Assembly (NCBI GenBank): GCA_022844015.1
Contig: JALHMO010000042.1
Coordinates: forward strand, 1 to 42,992
Direction of reading: 5' to 3'
Origin: Reyranella sp.
Lineage (GTDB): Bacteria > Pseudomonadota > Alphaproteobacteria > Reyranellales > Reyranellaceae
DNA length: 42,992 bases
Every line of letters begins with the position of its first letter. The stretch's first letter is position 1. Both the position numbers and the translations under genes were made by a program. The notes beneath the pieces were generated by a model. That model made no database searches. It was not told where the DNA came from and was given only the letters and a program-made list of their open reading frames with translations. Of the stretch, positions 1 through 7,635 are shown piece by piece.

Positions 1-65
1 CGCTCATATCTCATGAGCGAGCGGGACGCTCGCGGTCCGGAAGAGTCTGTGGCACGCCTCAAATA
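1..65. other. Intergenic lead-in with small palindrome
   Basis: No gene is visible before the first CDS. Bases 17-23 and 27-33 form a 7-bp inverted repeat (GCGAGCG / CGCTCGC) with a 3-nt loop. It resembles the short GC-rich intergenic palindromes seen elsewhere in the window. It may be the tail of the preceding gene's terminator or a REP-like unit. Confidence 0.35.
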
Positions 66-1211
66 ATGACCGACCCCATCGTCGTCACGCCGGTCGACGG
101 CAAGGCCGAGCTGAAAGCCTTCATCGACCTGCCCAAGCGCCTCTATGCCGGCCACAAGGGCTATGTCGCCCATCTCGACACCGAGCGGCGCGAGGCCTTC
201 TCGCCGAAGAAGAATCCGCTGTTCAAGCATGTCGAGGTCGGCTTCTTCCTGGCGCGCCGCGCCGGCCATGTGGTCGGCCGCATCACCGCCCAGGTCGATC
301 GCGCCTACCTCGAGCGCTACAACGACGCGACCGGCCATTTCGGCTGCCTGGTGGCCGAGGACGATCCGGCGATATTCGCCGCGCTTTTCATCGCTGCCGA
401 GCAGTGGCTGCGTGCGCGCGGCATGAAGCGCGTCACCGGGCCGTTCAGCCTCTCGGTCAACGAGGAAGTCGGCCTGCAGGTCTGGGGCTTCGACAGCCGG
501 CCGATGCTGCTGGTGCCCTACGATCCGCCCTATGCCTGCGGCCGCGTCGAGCATTGCGGCTTCGCCAAGATCAAGGACGTGTTCTCCTACGACTACGACG
601 TCCAGAACGCGCCGGAGACGATCGGCGCCAAGCTGCTGGCGCGTGCCGGCTTCGCCGGCCGGGTCCGTGCGCGCACCGCCAACATGAAGATGTTCGACGC
701 CGAGGTGCGCACCCTGGTCGGCATCTTCAACGACGCCTGGAGCGACAATTGGGGCTTCGTGCCCTTCACCCAGGCCGAGATCGACCATGCCGCCAAGGCG
801 TTCGGCCCGGTGATCGTGCCCGAGCTCGCCGTGTTCGTGGAGGTCGACGACGAGGCGGTGGCCTTCATCGTGGCGCTGACCAACCTCAACGAGGCGACCG
901 CGGAGTTCGACGGCCGCCTGTCGCCAATCAACCTCGTCAAGCTGGTCTGGCGCATGCGCGTCGCCGGCGTCGGCAGCACGCGCGTGCCGCTGATGGGCGT
1001 GAAGAAGAAATACCGCAACCATCCGCTGATGGGCGCCGGCCTGGCCATGATGGCGATCGACCATCTGCGCGCCAACGGCAAGCGGCTCGGCAAGACCAGC
1101 GCCGAGCTGGGCTGGATCCTCGAGGACAACAAGGCCACCAACAACATCATCCGCTCGGTCGGCGGCGTCCACTACAAGACCCACCGGATCTACGAGAAGA
1201 TGCTGGGGTGA
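66..1211 (+). CDS. GNAT-like N-acyltransferase family protein (YghO-like)
   Basis: 381 residues, cytoplasmic, no signal peptide. The N-terminal half (about 25-150) carries the segments GYVAHLDTERREAF and GPFSLSVNEEVGLQVWGF, typical of a bacterial family usually annotated as an uncharacterised GNAT-like protein related to E. coli YghO. The C-terminal half has VKKKYRNHPLMGAG (about 317-330), which resembles the acetyl-CoA-binding turn of GNAT folds, then a region typical of the family's end (ILEDNKATNNIIRSVGG). The substrate is unknown. The ATG at 66 is the natural start; a clear Shine-Dalgarno is not visible. It stands alone, followed by a palindromic repeat and an MFS gene on the same strand. 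The acyltransferase role is inferred from fold, not from a known reaction. Confidence 0.75.
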   Translation: MTDPIVVTPVDGKAELKAFIDLPKRLYAGHKGYVAHLDTERREAFSPKKNPLFKHVEVGFFLARRAGHVVGRITAQVDRAYLERYNDATGHFGCLVAEDDPAIFAALFIAAEQWLRARGMKRVTGPFSLSVNEEVGLQVWGFDSRPMLLVPYDPPYACGRVEHCGFAKIKDVFSYDYDVQNAPETIGAKLLARAGFAGRVRARTANMKMFDAEVRTLVGIFNDAWSDNWGFVPFTQAEIDHAAKAFGPVIVPELAVFVEVDDEAVAFIVALTNLNEATAEFDGRLSPINLVKLVWRMRVAGVGSTRVPLMGVKKKYRNHPLMGAGLAMMAIDHLRANGKRLGKTSAELGWILEDNKATNNIIRSVGGVHYKTHRIYEKMLG

Positions 1212-1242
1212 AGGTCCGGCACCGCTGCACCGAACTGTACGA

Positions 1243-1353
1243 CCTCATCCTGAGGAGCCGCGCGCAGCGCGGCGTCTCGAAGGATGGGGATCAGACACGG
1301 TGCCCGTTGCCCATGCTTCGAGACGGCCGCTACGCGACCTCCTCAGCATGAGG
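1243..1353. repeat. Composite intergenic palindrome (CCTCA...TGAGG type)
   Basis: A roughly 110-bp element begins CCTCATCCTGAGGAG and ends CTCCTCAGCATGAGG. Its two halves (about 1243-1287 and 1310-1353) are imperfect inverted copies, and each half carries its own short GC-rich hairpin and the word TCGAAGGATG or its inverse. A related copy lies at 36182-36344. It resembles the dispersed REP/BIME-like elements of alphaproteobacteria and sits between the first gene and the TTG start of the MFS gene. Confidence 0.6.
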
Positions 1354-1424
1354 TTAGTGGGTCGCGGAAACTGGGTCGGCCACCTGCCGAACTCGTCGCA
1401 AGTAGGACTGGCGAGGGCGCGCCG

Positions 1425-2660
1425 TTGAGTTCTCCCGCCCACTCCCCCTCCGCCTTCGCGCCGCTCGCCATCCGGGCGTTCGCCCTCCTATGGACGGCCA
1501 GCGTGCTGTCGAACACCGGCGGGTGGATGCAGACGACCGGGGCGGCGTGGGAGATGACCAGCCTGACGCAGGAGCCGATCTTCGTCGCCCTGCTGGCGGC
1601 GGCTGGCACCCTGCCGATGTTCCTGTTCTGCTTCTTCGCCGGCATCCTGGCCGACCGCTTCGACCGGCGGCGCTACATCATCGTCTGCCAGGTCTGGATG
1701 ATGGCCGTCGCCGCCACCCTGGCGCTGCTCGCGTACCTGGGCAGGCTCGACCATTGGAGCCTGCTCGCCCTCAGCTTCTGCATGGGTCTGGGCAACGCCA
1801 TGAACGCGCCGGCCTGGCACGCCGTCGTGCCCGAGATCGTGTCGGGCCCGCTGCTGCGGCCGGCGATCGCGCTCAACAGCGCGGGCTTCAACCTCGCCCG
1901 CACCGTCGGGCCGGTGGTGGGCCAGATCCTGCTCGGCCTGGTCGGCGTCTTCCTGCTCTTCGCCATCAACGCCTGCACCTACATCGGCGTCATCCTCGCC
2001 ATGGTGGCCTGGCGCCGGCCGGCCGACGCACAGGCCGGCCACCGCCGCGAGAGCTTCGGGCAGGCGGCGCGGAGCGGCATCGCCTTCGTGCGTGGCTCGG
2101 GCGAGCTCAAGGCGGTGTTCGCCCGCGGCCTCTGCTTCTTCGTGCCCGGTATCGCCATCAGCACGCTCCTGCCCGTGATCGGCCGCTTCGAGCTAGGCCT
2201 CGACGAGTTCGCCTTCGGCATCCTTTATGCCGTGTTCGGCGCCGGCGCCGTGGCAGGCGCCATCCTCATGCCGACGCTGAACCGCCTGCTCAGCCCCGAC
2301 CGCGCCAACATCTGGGCGATGGGCCTGCACGCCGCGACGACGCTGGTCGCGGCGCTGGTGATGACGCCCTGGGTCGTCGGCGCCTGCATCGCCGTCACCG
2401 GCGCCTGCTGGATCACCGTGATCGCCAACAACAGCACCGCCGTGCAGTCGATCCTGCCCAACTTCATGCGGGCGCGCGGCATGGCGGTCCACCAGATGGT
2501 GTTCTTCGGCGCCATGGTCGCGGGCTCGCTGTTCTGGGGCAAGCTCGCCACCCTGTTCGGCACGCAGCCGGCGCTGATCGCCTCGGCGGTGGCGCTGGTG
2601 CCGTTCACCATCCTCGCCGCCTCGATCCGGCTGCCGGGCTCGTCACTGCCGCGCCCCTGA
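1425..2660 (+). CDS. MFS transporter, MFS_3/enterobactin-exporter-like
   Basis: 411 residues with about 12 hydrophobic segments. It opens with a strongly hydrophobic TM1 (AFALLWTASVLSNTGGWMQ) and then the MFS signature after TM2 (GILADRFDRRRYI). This fits the MFS_3 (EntS-like) family of inner-membrane proton-coupled exporters of about 400-430 residues; the cargo cannot be told. The reading frame is open back to 1284, but that part runs through the palindromic repeat, so the TTG at 1425 (protein beginning MSSPAHSPSAFAPLAIRAF) is preferred, with AGTAGGACTGGCGAGGG upstream as a weak ribosome site. It appears monocistronic. The start is less certain than the family. Confidence 0.8.
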   Translation: MSSPAHSPSAFAPLAIRAFALLWTASVLSNTGGWMQTTGAAWEMTSLTQEPIFVALLAAAGTLPMFLFCFFAGILADRFDRRRYIIVCQVWMMAVAATLALLAYLGRLDHWSLLALSFCMGLGNAMNAPAWHAVVPEIVSGPLLRPAIALNSAGFNLARTVGPVVGQILLGLVGVFLLFAINACTYIGVILAMVAWRRPADAQAGHRRESFGQAARSGIAFVRGSGELKAVFARGLCFFVPGIAISTLLPVIGRFELGLDEFAFGILYAVFGAGAVAGAILMPTLNRLLSPDRANIWAMGLHAATTLVAALVMTPWVVGACIAVTGACWITVIANNSTAVQSILPNFMRARGMAVHQMVFFGAMVAGSLFWGKLATLFGTQPALIASAVALVPFTILAASIRLPGSSLPRP

Positions 2661-2675
2661 CGCGGCCGATCATTC

Positions 2676-2756
2676 GCTGGGACCGCGCCACTCCAGTGGC
2701 GCTCATCGGGTGTGTGACCAGCAGGAAGAGCGCCACTGGAGTGGCGCGGTCCCAGC
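2676..2756. repeat. 28-bp perfect inverted repeat with nested palindromes
   Basis: Arms 2676-2703 and 2729-2756 are perfect reverse complements, separated by 25 nt. Each arm also holds its own palindrome (CGCCACTCCAGTGGCG in the left arm), so the element can fold as one long hairpin or two short ones. It starts 15 bp after the MFS stop codon, so it could act as that gene's transcript end. There is no U-tract. The form is REP/BIME-like. Confidence 0.6.
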
Positions 2757-2800
2757 CACGAGTCTCTCGGCCGCGCTGCCGCGCGCCAGCCACGCTTTTG

Positions 2801-2841
2801 TGCCCTTTCCACCACGAGACAGGGCAAAAAAATCGTGGTGG
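2801..2841 (+). ncRNA. H-type pseudoknot in the decarboxylase leader (speF-leader-like)
   Basis: Two interleaved helices are visible. TGCCCT (2801-2806) pairs with AGGGCA (2821-2826), and CCACCACGA (2809-2817) pairs with TCGTGGTGG (2833-2841). The linkers are GAC and an A-only stretch, the layout of a compact H-type pseudoknot. It lies about 380 nt before the ornithine decarboxylase gene. A speF leader RNA is described upstream of ornithine decarboxylase genes in alphaproteobacteria, so membership of that class is likely but was not tested against the covariance model. Confidence 0.55.
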
Positions 2842-2992
2842 CGCAGAATCCGCTTGTATCAGCGTCGATTAGTTGTAGATAGCAAACCAGACGCCCACGC
2901 ACGTGCCGCTGGCCCTTAGTGGTTACGCAACGACGGAAAGTGTTCTTTTTGGCAGTGCCGGCTGAGGCCGGGTCCGGAAGGGAGCTTCTGAT

Positions 2993-3109
2993 ATGGTTGC
3001 TTGCCGCGCGGGGCGCGTTCCCCGCTATTATGTATTTTGCCCGGTCCTGAACCGGGCCACCACCACCGCATCCACCCCGAGGCTCTCGAGTCCGTCGAGT
3101 ATCGGCTGA
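2993..3109 (+). CDS. Candidate 38-codon leader peptide upstream of odc
   Basis: ATG at 2993 is preceded by a strong Shine-Dalgarno, AAGGGAG (2978-2984), 8 nt away, which is better than any site in front of the decarboxylase itself. The peptide is basic and aromatic in its middle (RVPRYYVFCPVLNR) and Ser/Thr/Pro-rich afterwards. Its codons overlap the hairpins at 3008-3025 and 3039-3057, and the TGA at 3107-3109 touches the base of the 3109-3136 hairpin. By analogy with ornithine-sensing leader peptides of enterobacteria it could couple ribosome position to downstream folding. This is inference; short ORFs also arise by chance. Confidence 0.45.
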   Translation: MVACRAGRVPRYYVFCPVLNRATTTASTPRLSSPSSIG

Positions 3110-3219
3110 CGTACGCTGCCTGCGGGCACCGTACGTCGCGTCGGCGGGTCGCACGTTCGACCCGGCCGTCGCCGATTCGTCGATTCAGCATGACTTGAGT
3201 GAGCGGGACCCCCCCAGCG

Positions 3220-4350
3220 ATGACCGAGCGTATTTTTCGTTATCTCCGTGAGCAGCAGCCCGAGACGCCTTGCCTGGTGGTCGATCTCGACGTGGTCGAG
3301 AGCAACTTCCGGCGCATGCGCGAGCTGCTGCCGGCGGCCCACATCTTCTATGCCGTGAAGGCCAACCCGGCGCCGCAGATCCTGGCGCGGCTGGCCGGCC
3401 TCGGCTCGAAGTTCGATACCGCGAGTCGCGGCGAGATCGAGTTCGCGCAGGCCACCGGCGTGTCGATGGACCGCGTCTCCTTCGGCAACACCATCAAGAA
3501 GGAAAAGGACATCGCCTGGGCCTGGCAGCAGGGCGTGCGGCTGTTCGCCTTCGACAGCGAGGCCGAGCTGCAGAAGCTCGCCCGCTCGGCGCCGGGCGCG
3601 CGCGTGTTCTGCCGCGTGCTGGTCGATTGCGGCGGCGCCGAATGGCCGCTCAGCAAGAAGTTCGGCTGCGCCCCGGAGATGGCCAAGGATCTGCTGCGCA
3701 AGGCCAAGGAATGGGGCCTCGATCCCTACGGCCTGTCGTTCCATGTCGGCAGCCAGCAGACCGATCTCGAGCAGTGGGACCGTGCCCTCGGCCAGGTCTC
3801 GCAGATGTTCTTCGCGCTCGCCGAGGAAGGCGTCGACCTGCGCATGGTCAATCTCGGCGGCGGCTTCCCGGCGCGCTATCGCGCCGAGGTGCAGGGCATC
3901 GAGGCCTACTGCGAGGCGGTCGGCCGCGCCCTGGTGCGTCACTTCGGCAACCGCATGCCGGAGGTCATCATCGAGCCCGGCCGCTCCATGGTGGGCGACG
4001 CCGGCGTGATCCAGAGCGAGGTCGTGCTGGTCTCGCGCAAGGCGGCCAACGACCGCAAGCGCTGGGTCTACCTCGACATCGGCAAGTTCAGCGGCCTCGC
4101 CGAGACGATGGACGAGAGCATCAAGTACCGCCTGCGCACCAGCCGCGACGGCACGCGCGTCGGGCCGGTCGTGCTGGCCGGGCCGACCTGCGACTCGGCC
4201 GACATCCTCTACGAGAAGACCGAGTACAAGCTGCCGCTGTCGCTGAAATCGGGCGACAAGGTCGAGATCCTGTCGACCGGCGCCTACACGACGACCTACT
4301 CGTCGGTCGCCTTCAACGGCTTCGCCCCGCTCAAGGCCGTCTGCATCTGA
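3220..4350 (+). CDS. odc: Ornithine/lysine-type decarboxylase, fold III PLP enzyme
   Basis: 376 residues. It decarboxylates ornithine (possibly also lysine) to putrescine (or cadaverine) using pyridoxal phosphate in the alanine-racemase/ODC fold. Visible sites: PLP lysine K47 in FYAVKANP, H175 in SFHVGSQ, phosphate-binding GGG at 213-215, E252 and R255 in EPGRS, and the catalytic C324-D325 in GPTCDSAD. Length matches the family. A GTG at 3199 would add seven residues, but the ATG at 3220 gives the usual N-terminus (MTERIFRYLREQQPETPCLV). The next gene is homospermidine synthase, so putrescine is the likely main product. The unusually long leader and the hairpins just upstream point to regulated translation. 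Substrate preference between ornithine and lysine cannot be settled by eye. Confidence 0.9.
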   Translation: MTERIFRYLREQQPETPCLVVDLDVVESNFRRMRELLPAAHIFYAVKANPAPQILARLAGLGSKFDTASRGEIEFAQATGVSMDRVSFGNTIKKEKDIAWAWQQGVRLFAFDSEAELQKLARSAPGARVFCRVLVDCGGAEWPLSKKFGCAPEMAKDLLRKAKEWGLDPYGLSFHVGSQQTDLEQWDRALGQVSQMFFALAEEGVDLRMVNLGGGFPARYRAEVQGIEAYCEAVGRALVRHFGNRMPEVIIEPGRSMVGDAGVIQSEVVLVSRKAANDRKRWVYLDIGKFSGLAETMDESIKYRLRTSRDGTRVGPVVLAGPTCDSADILYEKTEYKLPLSLKSGDKVEILSTGAYTTTYSSVAFNGFAPLKAVCI

Positions 4351-4371
4351 CCCTCCCCACGAGGCGACGAA

Positions 4372-4398
4372 GCGACGGGGCCGTAACGGCCCCGTCGC
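4372..4398 (+). terminator. Stem-loop after odc
   Basis: GCGACGGGGCC (4372-4382) pairs perfectly with GGCCCCGTCGC (4388-4398) around a 5-nt loop, 22 bp past the decarboxylase stop. It is followed by CGTTTC, a very short T-run. It could end or attenuate transcription before the homospermidine synthase gene. Confidence 0.55.
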
Positions 4399-4418
4399 CG
4401 TTTCGGGCTCCATTCATG

Positions 4419-4522
4419 CTCCTCTCCCCCACTTGGGGGAGAGGTTGGGTGAGGGGGTTGCAGGTGGTACCCGCCTTCGACGCCCCCTCACCTAGCCTCT
4501 CCCCCAAGCGGGGGAGAGGAAC
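4419..4522. repeat. Paired CCTCTCCCCC/GGGGGAGAGG intergenic repeat
   Basis: Two 10-bp-stem hairpins (4421-4430 with 4435-4444; 4496-4505 with 4510-4519) are themselves arranged as an inverted pair, with GGTGAGGGGG and CCCCCTCACC inside. The same motif recurs at 17445-17520. This is a dispersed intergenic element between odc and hss. Confidence 0.6.
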
Positions 4523-4587
4523 ATGAGTATCGACTGTCTCGTCCTGACCCCTTAGGACGCTCTCCAGCCACGAACAGGGACCGCGCA

Positions 4588-6021
4588 ATGGCCAAGAAGC
4601 TCTCCGGCAACAAGAAGCACATCGACTTCAAGGGTCGCATGGTGATGATCGGCTTCGGCTCGATCGGCCAGGGCGTGCTGCCGCTCCTCCTGCGCCATAT
4701 CGGCATCAAGCCCGGCCAGATCACCATCATCTCCGAGGACGACCGCGGCGGCCTGCCGGAGACCAAGCGCTACGGCGTCGAGTTCATCAGGAAGCGGCTG
4801 ACCCAGGCCAACTACCGCCAGATGCTGGCCGGCCGGCTCGCCAAGGGCGACTTCCTGGTCAACCTCTCGGTCGAGGTCGCCTCGACGGCGCTGGTCGAGC
4901 TCTGCCAGGAGAAGGGCGCGCTCTACATCGACACCTGCATCGAGCCGTGGCCGGGCGGCTACACCGATCCCACCCTGTCGGTGTCGCGGCGCTCCAACTA
5001 CGCGCTGCGCGACACCATGCAGAAGCTCGTCCCGAAGTATCGCGGCGGGCCGACGGCGGTGATCGCCCACGGCGCCAACCCGGGCCTGGTCTCGCACTTC
5101 GTCAAGCAGGCAATCATGAACGTCGCGCGCGACACCGGCGTGAAGGCCAAGCCGCCGACCACGCGCGAGGGCTGGGGCGCGCTCGCCCGCCGTCTCGGCA
5201 TCAAGGTGATTCACATCGCCGAGCGCGACACCCAGGTCTCGCCCAGACCCAAGGAGGTCGGCGAGTTCGTCAACACCTGGTCGATCGACGGCTTCGTCTC
5301 CGAGGGCAGCCAGCCCGCCGAGATGGGCTGGGGCACGCACGAGAAGGCGCTGCCGCGGGACGGCGCGCGCCACAGATTCGGCTGTGACGCCGCGATCTAC
5401 CTCAACCAGCCCGGCCTGCTGACGCGGGTGCGCACCTGGACGCCGCTCGAGGGGCCGTTCCACGGCTTCATCATCACCCACAACGAATCGATCTCGATCG
5501 CCGACTACTTCACGGTGCGCGAGCGCAACCGGGTCGTCTACCGGCCGACCGTGCACTACGCCTACCATCCGTGCGACCAGGCGATCATGTCGATGCACGA
5601 GATCTCGGGCAAGAACCTGCAGCAGCAGAAGCGCCAGCGCCTGATCGTCGACGAGATCACCTCGGGCCGCGACGAGCTCGGCGTGCTGCTGATGGGCCAC
5701 AGGAAGGGCGCCTACTGGTACGGCTCGCAGCTCGACATCAAGGAGACGCGCACCTTGGCGCCCTACAACAACGCGACCTCGATCCAGGTCTGCGCGCCGG
5801 TCCTGTCGGGCATCGTCTGGGCGCTCGAGAACCCCGACCGTGGCATCGTCGAGGCCGACGAGATGGATTTCGCCCGCAACCTCGAGATCTGCATGCCCTA
5901 CCTCGGCCCGGTGGTCGGCAAGTACAGCGACTGGACCCCGCTGCAGGACCGCGGCCGGCTGTTCCCGGAGGACATCGACAGGAAGGACCCGTGGCAGTTC
6001 AAGAACTTCCGCGTGACCTGA
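4588..6021 (+). CDS. hss: Homospermidine synthase
   Basis: 477 residues, the standard length for bacterial homospermidine synthase, a cytoplasmic NAD-dependent enzyme that joins two putrescines (or putrescine and spermidine) into sym-homospermidine. The N-terminal Rossmann motif is IGFGSIGQGV (21-30). Further family segments include LVNLSVEVAST, YIDTCIEPWPGGY and HGANPGLVSHFVKQA. It follows the decarboxylase on the same strand, so the two genes form an ornithine to putrescine to homospermidine route, typical of alphaproteobacteria. A stem-loop and a repeat lie in the 237-bp gap, so it may also have its own promoter. Its last 124 bp are overlapped in antisense by a minus-strand ORF. Confidence 0.95.
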   Translation: MAKKLSGNKKHIDFKGRMVMIGFGSIGQGVLPLLLRHIGIKPGQITIISEDDRGGLPETKRYGVEFIRKRLTQANYRQMLAGRLAKGDFLVNLSVEVASTALVELCQEKGALYIDTCIEPWPGGYTDPTLSVSRRSNYALRDTMQKLVPKYRGGPTAVIAHGANPGLVSHFVKQAIMNVARDTGVKAKPPTTREGWGALARRLGIKVIHIAERDTQVSPRPKEVGEFVNTWSIDGFVSEGSQPAEMGWGTHEKALPRDGARHRFGCDAAIYLNQPGLLTRVRTWTPLEGPFHGFIITHNESISIADYFTVRERNRVVYRPTVHYAYHPCDQAIMSMHEISGKNLQQQKRQRLIVDEITSGRDELGVLLMGHRKGAYWYGSQLDIKETRTLAPYNNATSIQVCAPVLSGIVWALENPDRGIVEADEMDFARNLEICMPYLGPVVGKYSDWTPLQDRGRLFPEDIDRKDPWQFKNFRVT

Positions 6022-6446
6022 TTTGTTTCGAGATCAGCGTTCGCCGCACTTCGGCGGTCCTTTGCGGGCGCTATCACGTAGAAACCTGGCTTGTTCAAGT
6101 CATGGACTTGAAGCCTGGCCTGATGAAATGCTGCTGCCATGCATGGAACGTTGCGGGCCGCCTGATTGTAAGTCGGGGCGTTCTTGGTCCCTGATGACAA
6201 GCCGCTGTACATCTTGGCTTCGACGACAACAAATGGACTAGCATCCGGCTGGAGTCGCAGTCCGGCCTTCGTAACCGGGACGAAGTCGAAGTGACCGATG
6301 ACAGCGTCCACAGTCGCAAAGCCCTCACCAAGGGGATCGGCTCGGCGTCTCGGGCGGAACGGCGAGGCGAGAAGGGCTTCCGAGAACCAGCGAGCCCCTT
6401 CAGCGAGGCACAAGGGGCCTCCTTGAAGCCTACGCCCTCCAATCAA
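5898..6446 (-). CDS. PD-(D/E)XK-nuclease-like protein, C-terminally truncated
   Basis: 182 codons from a TTG at 6446. Residues about 18-130 look like a real conserved domain: RWFSEALLASPFRPRRR, then D47 in ATVDAVIGHF, E76-A-K78 in FVVVEAKM, and Q95 in YNQAARN, followed by GFYVIAPA. The order D...ExK...Q fits the PD-(D/E)XK nuclease-fold core. After about residue 145 the frame runs into the antisense of the end of hss, so the native C-terminus is missing and the last 37 or so residues are antisense read-through. It is the last gene of a minus-strand run with a gap of only 15 bp to the gene before it. Probably a decaying gene; activity is doubtful. Confidence 0.5.
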   Translation of the reverse strand: MIGGRRLQGGPLCLAEGARWFSEALLASPFRPRRRADPLGEGFATVDAVIGHFDFVPVTKAGLRLQPDASPFVVVEAKMYSGLSSGTKNAPTYNQAARNVPCMAAAFHQARLQVHDLNKPGFYVIAPAKDRRSAANADLETNQVTRKFLNCHGSFLSMSSGNSRPRSCSGVQSLYLPTTGPR

Positions 6447-6461
6447 GGGCTGCGAGAAAAC

Positions 6462-7007
6462 TCAACTTTCGGCGACAACCTTGGTTCCCTCCGTCGTTTC
6501 CTGTTCCAGCAGGTGGGCCGCCCTTGGGACACGGTCTTCGGCAAAATCTGTCGGCAAGCGGGTTACGACAGCGCGACACACCCATCTGCATTGCCTTATC
6601 CTGGATTTCGTTTCCTGCGCGTCGAGATCGGCCCGAAAGGCGAGCCTCGTGTGAGCGGGGGCGGTGGCCCAACCATACCGCCAAGCCCTCTTCGTCGAGT
6701 ATCGCACGCACCAGTTTCCGAGGGTTTGACTCGAAACCTCTTCCCACGTCAGCCGCACGGTTCGATAGCGGCGGGCTTGGCCCTTTGTTACCCGCAAGAC
6801 GCCAAGCCGGGCCTCGAAAGAGGCGAGTTCCTCGCCGGTCCCACCATGCCTCCACACCTCCAGACAGGTGACGGAGAGCACCCGAATCAGGGCGACAAGG
6901 TCGCTCGCCGCCAGAAGATCGGCGGGAGACATGGGGGCTGGGACCGCCCAAGCCGGCGAAGGGCAAAGCGCGAGGAGCACGACCAGAATGAGACAGGCGA
7001 CCGACAT
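6462..7007 (-). CDS. Small exported protein of unknown function
   Basis: 181 residues. ATG at 7007 opens a clear Sec signal peptide (MSVACLILVVLLALCPSPAWA, 1-21, cut after AWA). The middle part (DLVALIRVLSVTCLEV, FEARLGVLRVTKG, YRTVRLTWEEV) reads like a small beta-rich periplasmic domain. The last third is Arg-rich and less convincing, so a frameshift near residue 110 (after LGNWCVRY) is possible. It lies in a same-strand series with short gaps (46 bp upstream, 15 bp downstream), suggesting one transcript. I do not recognise the family. Confidence 0.55.
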   Translation of the reverse strand: MSVACLILVVLLALCPSPAWAVPAPMSPADLLAASDLVALIRVLSVTCLEVWRHGGTGEELASFEARLGVLRVTKGQARRYRTVRLTWEEVSSQTLGNWCVRYSTKRAWRYGWATAPAHTRLAFRADLDAQETKSRIRQCRWVCRAVVTRLPTDFAEDRVPRAAHLLEQETTEGTKVVAES

Positions 7008-7053
7008 GGCTGCAAAGTCCTTCTGCGGCGGCGAGAGGCGAGCTTGCTTCCCC

Positions 7054-7590
7054 TCATCCTCCGGCGGGACACGACTTCAGCAGTTTGCCCAAGGCATCGC
7101 CGGCGCCGGCCACCGCGACCGTCAACTCCGCTCGCGTCGGAGCGACCGTCGGGAGGCTGCCTTTGGCGTCAATGCTGAGCGCTACCTCGTCGAACTCGCT
7201 CATTTTCCGCGCAAGCTCGAAGACCTTTCCGCCGGTGACGCGCGCCGTTGCGAAAGTGGGCGTGTCCTTTTGGTCGTATCGGCCCGATAGCAACATGCCC
7301 TCCGACCGGCGGCCGAAAAGCCCGAAAACCCCGGTCTTCCGCAGCATGAGATCGATCACCGCCTCCGCCCCGGCAAGTTCCTTCCAGGCCAGCGAAGGCG
7401 TGGTGACCCAGAGCGATGGAGTCGCTCCGCCGCCGCATTCCAAGCCCATGCGGGTCCCCGCCTTCGCGGAATAGACCTTCCCGGCCGGACCGGCGCGTTC
7501 CTCGAACGTCCAGTCCGCCGCCGCTCCCAGCCCCGGAACGGCGGTGACCGTCATCGTAGCGAAGAGCACGGAGACAAGTCGGCGGGTCAT
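7054..7590 (-). CDS. Exported protein of unknown function
   Basis: 178 residues beginning at ATG 7590, with AAGGGA upstream as a ribosome site. Residues 1-25 form a signal peptide (MTRRLVSVLFATMTVTAVPG, then AAA). The rest is a soluble periplasmic domain with motifs such as GLECGGGATPSLWVTTP and DTPTFATARVTGGK. The single conserved-looking Cys near the middle and another near the C-terminus (SCPAGG) could form a disulphide. It lies 45 bp downstream of the ClpP-fold gene in the same orientation. The family is not recognised; the fold may resemble small invasion-associated/export proteins, but that is weak. Confidence 0.65.
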   Translation of the reverse strand: MTRRLVSVLFATMTVTAVPGLGAAADWTFEERAGPAGKVYSAKAGTRMGLECGGGATPSLWVTTPSLAWKELAGAEAVIDLMLRKTGVFGLFGRRSEGMLLSGRYDQKDTPTFATARVTGGKVFELARKMSEFDEVALSIDAKGSLPTVAPTRAELTVAVAGAGDALGKLLKSCPAGG

Positions 7591-7635
7591 CTCGTGGGTT
7601 CCCTTGCAATGGATGAGGGTCGGGGGAGGGGAGGT

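Larger units (their letters stand above)
2801..3219 (+). promoter_or_regulatory. Long structured 5' leader of the ornithine decarboxylase gene
   Basis: A gene-free stretch of about 420 nt before the decarboxylase is full of pairing. In order: the pseudoknot at 2801-2841; GCGGGG/CCCCGC at 3008-3025; GCCCGGT/ACCGGGC at 3039-3057; ACGTACG/CGTACGT at 3109-3136; CGGGTCG/CGACCCG at 3145-3164. A 38-codon ORF with a good ribosome site runs through the middle hairpins. The arrangement suggests post-transcriptional control of polyamine synthesis, by RNA structure, by translation of the small ORF, or both. Attribution to the known speF leader is by gene context and general form. Confidence 0.55.

Noticed and set aside
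2940..3060. Signal recognition particle RNA
   Set aside because: GTCCGGAAGG(G)AGC resembles the SRP core, but the flanking bases do not form helix 8. The words are better explained as the ribosome site of the upstream ORF.
2225..3154. Minus-strand 309-codon frame across the MFS gene and odc leader
   Set aside because: It spans an antisense region and an intergenic palindrome, with no recognisable domain.
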